Source: UBA7359 sp047618295
GTDB lineage: Bacteria > Pseudomonadota > Gammaproteobacteria > Eutrophobiales > Eutrophobiaceae
Length of the DNA stretch: 10,610 nt
Direction: 5' to 3'
NCBI GenBank assembly: GCA_047618295.1
Contig: JBLHKL010000073.1
Span: forward strand, 1-10,610
In this document: positions 7,319 to 10,610 of the stretch, in pieces
Numbering within the stretch: the stretch's first letter is position 1
Layout of the letters: each line of letters opens with the position of its first letter
The notes under the pieces: model-generated
The model's database searches: none
What the model saw: only the letters and a program-made list of their open reading frames with translations
Told to the model about the DNA's origin: nothing
Position numbers and translations under genes: made by a program

Positions 7319-7555
7319 TTATTCTAAGTGTGCATTGATGTATTTAGTCGCTTCATTAACCGTAGTGATATTTTCAGCTTCTTCATCTGGAATTTCGGTT
7401 TTAAACTCTTCTTCTAATGCCATAACTAACTCAACAGTATCCAAGGAATCTGCACCTAGATCATCAACGAATGATGCTTCATTAGTGACCTCTTCTTCCT
7501 TAACGCCCAGTTGTTCTACAACGATTTTTTTTACGCGTTCTTCAACACTACTCAT
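7319..7555 (-). CDS. acpP: acyl carrier protein
   Basis: This small acidic 78-residue protein carries growing acyl chains on a 4'-phosphopantetheine arm for fatty-acid, phospholipid and lipid A synthesis. The prosthetic group attaches to S37 in the DDLGADSLDTVELVMALEEE block, and the four-helix ACP pattern is complete. The SD at 7567-7574 is the best in the window, as suits one of the most abundant proteins of the cell. The gene has 151 bases upstream and 155 downstream, the two longest gaps of the cluster. With candidate promoters upstream and a strong terminator downstream, it can form its own transcription unit inside the fab operon, as is known in E. coli. Its acyl-chain partners FabD, FabG, FabH and FabF are all neighbours. 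Confidence 0.98.
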   Translation of the reverse strand: MSSVEERVKKIVVEQLGVKEEEVTNEASFVDDLGADSLDTVELVMALEEEFKTEIPDEEAENITTVNEATKYINAHLE

Positions 7556-7566
7556 GATTAATAAAT

Positions 7567-7574
7567 CCTCCCTT
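7567..7574 (-). promoter_or_regulatory. strong acpP ribosome-binding site
   Basis: AAGGGAGG on the minus strand lies 11 bases before the acpP ATG and contains the full GGAGG core. It fixes the acpP start. A small stem (CGGC/GCCG, 7577-7590) sits directly upstream in the leader. Confidence 0.85.
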
Positions 7575-7604
7575 AGCGGCTCGGTGGCCGTTTTTAGTGT
7601 GCTA

Positions 7605-7632
7605 AGTTTAGTGAAATGAAATCTTCTTGCAA
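7605..7632 (-). promoter_or_regulatory. acpP: candidate acpP promoter, proximal
   Basis: On the minus strand, TTGCAA (7632-7627) and TAAACT (7610-7605) are 16 bases apart, each a 4/6 match to sigma-70 hexamers. A start near 7598 would leave a leader of about 43 bases. Support is modest; its position between fabG and the self-terminating acpP unit is the main argument. Confidence 0.35.
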
Positions 7633-7637
7633 CTTAG

Positions 7638-7665
7638 ATTATGTCTTGATATTAATTTAGTTTAA
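7638..7665 (-). promoter_or_regulatory. acpP: candidate acpP promoter, distal
   Basis: CATAAT (7643-7638) is a 5/6 match to a -10 box; the -35 at 16 bases spacing would be the poor TTAAAC (7665-7660), which lies inside the inverted repeat at 7646-7671. If used, a protein bound to the repeat would contact the -35 and spacer. It is an alternative to the proximal candidate. Confidence 0.3.
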
Positions 7666-7671
7666 TATCAA
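7646..7671. repeat. perfect inverted repeat between fabG and acpP
   Basis: Arms TTGATATTAA (7646-7655) and TTAATATCAA (7662-7671) are exact reverse complements with a six-base spacer. It begins 36 bases past the fabG stop and ends about 90 bases before acpP. No T tract follows on either strand and the stem is nearly all A-T, so it is a poor terminator. A dimeric regulator's operator is more likely than an RNA structure, but I do not recognise the motif as a FadR or FabR site. Confidence 0.6.
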
Positions 7672-7706
7672 TAAGTTATATTAATAATTTAAAGTAAATA
7701 ATAGGT

Positions 7707-8453
7707 TTATCCCATATACATTCCGCCATTTACGCTAATAGTTTGTCCGGTAATATAGGCCGCCTCATCTGAAGCTAGAAAGTCAACTGCATTTGCTATT
7801 TCTTCTGGCCGACCTAATCTAGCCAATGAGATCTGATTTAAAATTGAATCACGGACATCGGTACTTAATTCATCTGTCATATCAGTCTCAATAAAACCTG
7901 GTGCTACAGCATTGACAGTGATGCCTCTAGAACCTACTTCTTTTGCCAGAGAACGTGTAAAACCTAGCATCCCTGCTTTTGTCGCAGAATAATTTGACTG
8001 ACCTGGATTTCCTGATAGTCCAACAACCGAGCTGATATTAATGATCCGTCCATAGCGTTGTTTCATCATGGCTCGCATACATAATTTTGTTACACGGAAC
8101 ATGCCTGTCAAATTGGTATTGATCACATCTTCCCATTCATCATCTTTCATACGCATCAATAAATTGTCACGCGTGATTCCGGCATTGTTGACGAGGATAT
8201 TTGGCGCATTCAAATCCTTAAGTTTATTGCCAAATTCTTCAACTGATGCTTTATCTGCGATATTTAACACCAGACCTATTCCAGAGTAATTGTCTGTCGT
8301 TAATCTTTTTGAGATTTGATCGGCAGAGGCCTCTGTAGTTGCTGTACCAATAACAAATGCGCCTTGTTTTGCAAATTTAATTGCAATCTCTTTACCAATG
8401 CCACGACTTGCGCCAGTGACTAGCACAACCTTATCTTTATACTTATCCATCAT
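7707..8453 (-). CDS. fabG: 3-oxoacyl-ACP reductase
   Basis: This short-chain dehydrogenase/reductase uses NADPH to reduce 3-oxoacyl-ACP in each elongation round, acting as a cytoplasmic tetramer. Numbered from the ATG at 8453 (248 residues), it has the cofactor motif TGASRGIG (14-21), NNAG (89-92), the catalytic tetrad N114, S142, Y155 and K159 (YSATK), and a C-terminal YITGQTISVNGGMYMG. The frame also opens at a GTG at 8465, adding MSML. I prefer 8453 (or the next ATG, 8450): GTGAG at 8465-8461 then serves as a ribosome site seven bases away, and the N-terminus matches the E. coli length. The GTG start would lack a close ribosome site. It follows fabD after a few bases containing extra stops (TAA TAG TGA). 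A generic SDR is excluded by motif match and context. Confidence 0.97.
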   Translation of the reverse strand: MMDKYKDKVVLVTGASRGIGKEIAIKFAKQGAFVIGTATTEASADQISKRLTTDNYSGIGLVLNIADKASVEEFGNKLKDLNAPNILVNNAGITRDNLLMRMKDDEWEDVINTNLTGMFRVTKLCMRAMMKQRYGRIINISSVVGLSGNPGQSNYSATKAGMLGFTRSLAKEVGSRGITVNAVAPGFIETDMTDELSTDVRDSILNQISLARLGRPEEIANAVDFLASDEAAYITGQTISVNGGMYMG

Positions 8454-8460
8454 CAACATA

Positions 8461-8465
8461 CTCAC
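8461..8465 (-). promoter_or_regulatory. ribosome-binding site deciding the fabG start
   Basis: GTGAG on the minus strand, just past the fabD stop, sits seven bases before ATG 8453 and ten before ATG 8450. It overlaps the alternative GTG start codon, so both readings cannot be used equally. It favours the shorter FabG. Confidence 0.45.
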
Positions 8466-8467
8466 TA

Positions 8468-9403
8468 TTAAATTAATGCCTTTTCTAAGGAAGCTTTATC
8501 CTGCACAGAATGTATTTCAAATGAGCGGTCTATGCGTTTAATCAATCCCGAAAGTACTTTCCCAGGGCCACATTCTATTATTTTACTCACACTCATGGCT
8601 TGCATACTATTAATGCTGTCCACCCAACGCACCGGCATATAAAGCTGCTCAAGAAGTGCGCGTTTAATCTCATCTGATTTAGTTTTAATTTCAGCATTAA
8701 CGTTCTGTATCACAGGTATCTCAGCATCATTAAACTCAATTTTGTCCAGTGATTTAGCAAACTCAGCTGCAGCTCCTTTCATAAGCATGCAGTGAGATGG
8801 GACACTAACAGGCAATAACAGTGCTCGTTTTGCTCCAGCATCCTTTGCTGCAATTATTGCTCTTTCAACAGCAGATTTATCACCAGCGATAACGACCTGA
8901 CCCGGTGAATTAAAATTAGCAGCGGACACAACTTCATTTTCAGCAGCGTCAGCACAAACCTGCACTATTTGCTCATCTTCTAAACCGAGAATTGCTGCCA
9001 TTGCGCCAGTACCTGCAGGAACTGCTTTTTGCATGCATCGCCCTCTTTCAGCAACCAAAGCAATAGCATCTTCAAATTTAATTACACCAGCGCAGGCTAA
9101 GGCCGTGTATTCCCCAAGGCTATGCCCTGCGAAGACAGTGGGCGATGTCTGGAATATTTCTTTGCACATTAGCCATGTGGCATAAGCGGACGCAAGTAGA
9201 GCTGGCTGGGTGATTTCAGTTTGGTTTAATTCTTCTTCTGGCCCAGAGCTAATAATGTCTAAAAGATCATAACCCAATACCTCAGAGGCAGAGTCAAATA
9301 TTGATTTAAGGTTTGATTCTGTTTCAAGCAGTCCACTCATCATGCCTACAGACTGTGAGCCCTGACCTGGAAAAACGATTGCTACATTTGATTGCGTGTT
9401 CAC
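8468..9403 (-). CDS. fabD: malonyl-CoA:ACP transacylase
   Basis: This 311-residue acyltransferase moves malonyl from CoA to ACP, supplying the extender unit for FabH and FabF. Key residues are visible: FPGQGSQ (11-17) with oxyanion-hole Q14, the nucleophile S95 in AGHSLGEYTA, R120 in AERGRCM which binds the malonyl carboxylate, and H204 in VPSHC. Further conserved stretches are NFNSPGQVVIAG (163-174) and IIECGPGKVLSGL (275-287). Length matches the E. coli enzyme. The start is a GTG at 9403-9401 preceded immediately by an in-frame TAA, so no upstream start is possible, and no ATG occurs before FPGQGSQ. It follows fabH after 24 bases. Confidence 0.97.
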   Translation of the reverse strand: MNTQSNVAIVFPGQGSQSVGMMSGLLETESNLKSIFDSASEVLGYDLLDIISSGPEEELNQTEITQPALLASAYATWLMCKEIFQTSPTVFAGHSLGEYTALACAGVIKFEDAIALVAERGRCMQKAVPAGTGAMAAILGLEDEQIVQVCADAAENEVVSAANFNSPGQVVIAGDKSAVERAIIAAKDAGAKRALLLPVSVPSHCMLMKGAAAEFAKSLDKIEFNDAEIPVIQNVNAEIKTKSDEIKRALLEQLYMPVRWVDSINSMQAMSVSKIIECGPGKVLSGLIKRIDRSFEIHSVQDKASLEKALI

Positions 9404-9427
9404 TTAAAACTCATTTCCATAAAGACA

Positions 9428-10393
9428 TTAATAACGTAATAACACAGAGCCCCAGGTAAAACCCCCGCCAAAAGCTTCTAATAAAACGGTGTCGCTTGCT
9501 TTAATGCGGCCATCTCTGACAGCCACATCCAGCGCTAGAGGAACTGAAGCAGCGGAAGTATTGCCATGCTGGTCAACTGTCACAATGACGCGCTCCATCG
9601 GCATGTCCAGCTTTTTTGCAGTGGCTGATATAATTCGCATATTTGCTTGGTGAGGGACTAACCAATCGATATCTTCTTTTTGTATAGAGTTTGCTGCTAA
9701 TGTTTCGTCTACAATTCGGCCTAATGTGTTAACGGCGACTTTAAAAACCTCGTTACCTTGCATAGTGACAAATGCTTTATCCGCCTTAACCATATCGTAA
9801 TCAGAAGAAATGCCTGCAGGAACATTCAATAGATCTGCATACTGACCATCAGCATGAATATGAGTAGATAAAATACCTTGTGTTTCGCTTGCTTGCAGAA
9901 TGACAGCACCAGCACCATCACCAAAAATGACAGATGTATTTCTATCTTTCCAATCGATGATGCGTGATACAGTCTCAGCGCCAATAACCAAAGCACACTT
10001 TGAGCTACCAGTACTGATAAATTTTTCAGCGATACTCATTGCATAAATAAAACCTGTGCAAACTGCCTGCACATCAAAAGCTGGACAACCATGGATACCT
10101 AATCGTTGTTGTAACAAGCAAGCAGTACTGGGAAATATAAGATCGGGCGTTGTTGTACCTATAATAATCAGGTCTATATCAGCAGCTTCTATGCCAGCGG
10201 CTTCTATGGCAGATAATGCTGCTTTTTCGGCAAGATCACAGGTCGTCTCATCATCGGCAGCAATGTGCCTCTTTTCAATTCCTGTGCGAGAGCGTATCCA
10301 TTCATCTGTTGTATCGACCATCAATTCAAGATCGGCATTGGTCAAGATACGTTCAGGTAAATAGGAGCCGGTGCCAGTAATTTTCGAATACAT
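9428..10393 (-). CDS. fabH: beta-ketoacyl-ACP synthase III
   Basis: This 321-residue thiolase-fold enzyme starts fatty-acid synthesis by condensing acetyl-CoA with malonyl-ACP. The Cys-His-Asn triad is intact: C112 in AVCTGFIYAM, H248 in VPHQAN and N278 in HGNTSAAS. Other family marks are GTGSYLPE (7-14), DEWIRSRTGIEKRHIA (30-45), GDGAGAV (158-164) and the C-terminal GGGFTWGSVLLRY. The ATG overlaps the plsX stop by one base (TAATG), so the two are coupled. fabH between plsX and fabD is the enteric order; as I recall, the equivalent P. aeruginosa cluster lacks fabH here. No anomalies are seen. Confidence 0.98.
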   Translation of the reverse strand: MYSKITGTGSYLPERILTNADLELMVDTTDEWIRSRTGIEKRHIAADDETTCDLAEKAALSAIEAAGIEAADIDLIIIGTTTPDLIFPSTACLLQQRLGIHGCPAFDVQAVCTGFIYAMSIAEKFISTGSSKCALVIGAETVSRIIDWKDRNTSVIFGDGAGAVILQASETQGILSTHIHADGQYADLLNVPAGISSDYDMVKADKAFVTMQGNEVFKVAVNTLGRIVDETLAANSIQKEDIDWLVPHQANMRIISATAKKLDMPMERVIVTVDQHGNTSAASVPLALDVAVRDGRIKASDTVLLEAFGGGFTWGSVLLRY

Positions 10394-10610
10394 TAAAGAC
10401 TTTGCCTGTCGATTAGTAATTGTTCCAATTTCGCATTTATTTTTTCCGGGACATTATTCTCAACTTCAATAATGGCCTCATCAATTGCTGTGGCGAATGA
10501 TATTTTATCTGCACTACCATGACTTTTGATAACGATGCCACGAAGACCAAGTAATGACGCGCCATTATATTGTTTCGGATCAATTTTTTGTTTTAATGCT
10601 TTTAAGACTG
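10393..10610 (-). CDS. plsX: phosphate acyltransferase PlsX, C-terminal part (cut by window edge)
   Basis: The last 71 residues of PlsX are visible. PlsX converts acyl-ACP to acyl-phosphate, the donor for PlsY in phospholipid synthesis. The diagnostic stretch KIDPKQYNGASLLGLRGI (residues 8-25 of the visible part) is followed by VIKSHGSADKISFATAI, as in E. coli PlsX, and then by a charged C-terminus ending LLIDRQSL. The upstream part lies beyond the window. Its TAA shares one base with the fabH start codon. The plsX-fabH-fabD order supports the assignment. Confidence 0.93.
   Translation of the reverse strand, partial: VLKALKQKIDPKQYNGASLLGLRGIVIKSHGSADKISFATAIDEAIIEVENNVPEKINAKLEQLLIDRQSL

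Noticed and set aside
7577..7595. Small hairpin (CGGC/GCCG) followed by TTTTT on the plus strand
   Set aside because: The stem is only four pairs and there is no plus-strand gene to end; on the minus strand it merely lies in the acpP leader. Kept as a remark under the acpP ribosome site.
7299..7619. 106-codon plus-strand frame covering acpP
   Set aside because: Serine-rich translation typical of reading ACP codons backwards; it crosses the acpP control region and has no family features.
1..10610. CRISPR arrays, tRNA/rRNA genes, insertion sequences, phage or defence genes
   Set aside because: I looked on both strands and saw no repeat arrays, tRNA-like cloverleafs, transposase motifs or defence-associated domains.

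Overview
The window is a stretch of gammaproteobacterial chromosome dominated by one long minus-strand gene train: plsX (3' end only) - fabH - fabD - fabG - acpP - fabF - pabC - mltG - tmk - holB - pilZ - tatD. This is the order known from Escherichia coli, with pilZ inserted between holB and the tatD-family gene as in Pseudomonas. The pilZ product ends in the SDRPTHTM tail typical of the founding type IV pilus PilZ, which points to a gammaproteobacterium outside the enterics that has, or had, type IV pili. The DNA looks moderately AT-rich. I cannot name the genus.

Layout, right to left (the direction of transcription). Positions 10610-7707 hold the acyl-phosphate synthase PlsX and the initiation and malonyl-transfer enzymes FabH, FabD and FabG, packed with one-base overlaps or short gaps. 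A 151-base gap (7556-7706) holds a perfect 10+10 bp inverted repeat, candidate promoters and a strong ribosome-binding site for acpP, the acyl carrier protein. A 155-base gap after acpP (7164-7318) holds a strong intrinsic terminator that separates acpP from fabF. From fabF down to tatD (7163-1262) the genes are again tightly packed: fatty-acid elongation (fabF), folate synthesis (pabC), peptidoglycan glycan-strand release (mltG), dTMP kinase (tmk), DNA polymerase III delta' (holB), type IV pilus assembly (pilZ) and a metal-dependent TatD-family nuclease/hydrolase (tatD).

The left end differs. A plus-strand class V PLP enzyme (121-1260) converges on tatD with only one base between the two stop codons and no visible terminator. 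It resembles cysteine desulfurases and isopenicillin-N-epimerase-like proteins, but the mobile-loop catalytic cysteine is missing. Just upstream is a possible divergent minus-strand gene, seen only as a signal-peptide-like N-terminus running off the window. A weak Fur-box-like sequence lies between them.

Overall this is a conserved lipid, cell-wall and replication housekeeping cluster. I found no clear new system. The points most worth a second look are the fabG-acpP palindrome, the acpP/fabF terminator, the cysteine-less class V enzyme with its divergent partner, and the clustering of non-ATG starts (fabD, fabF, tatD).
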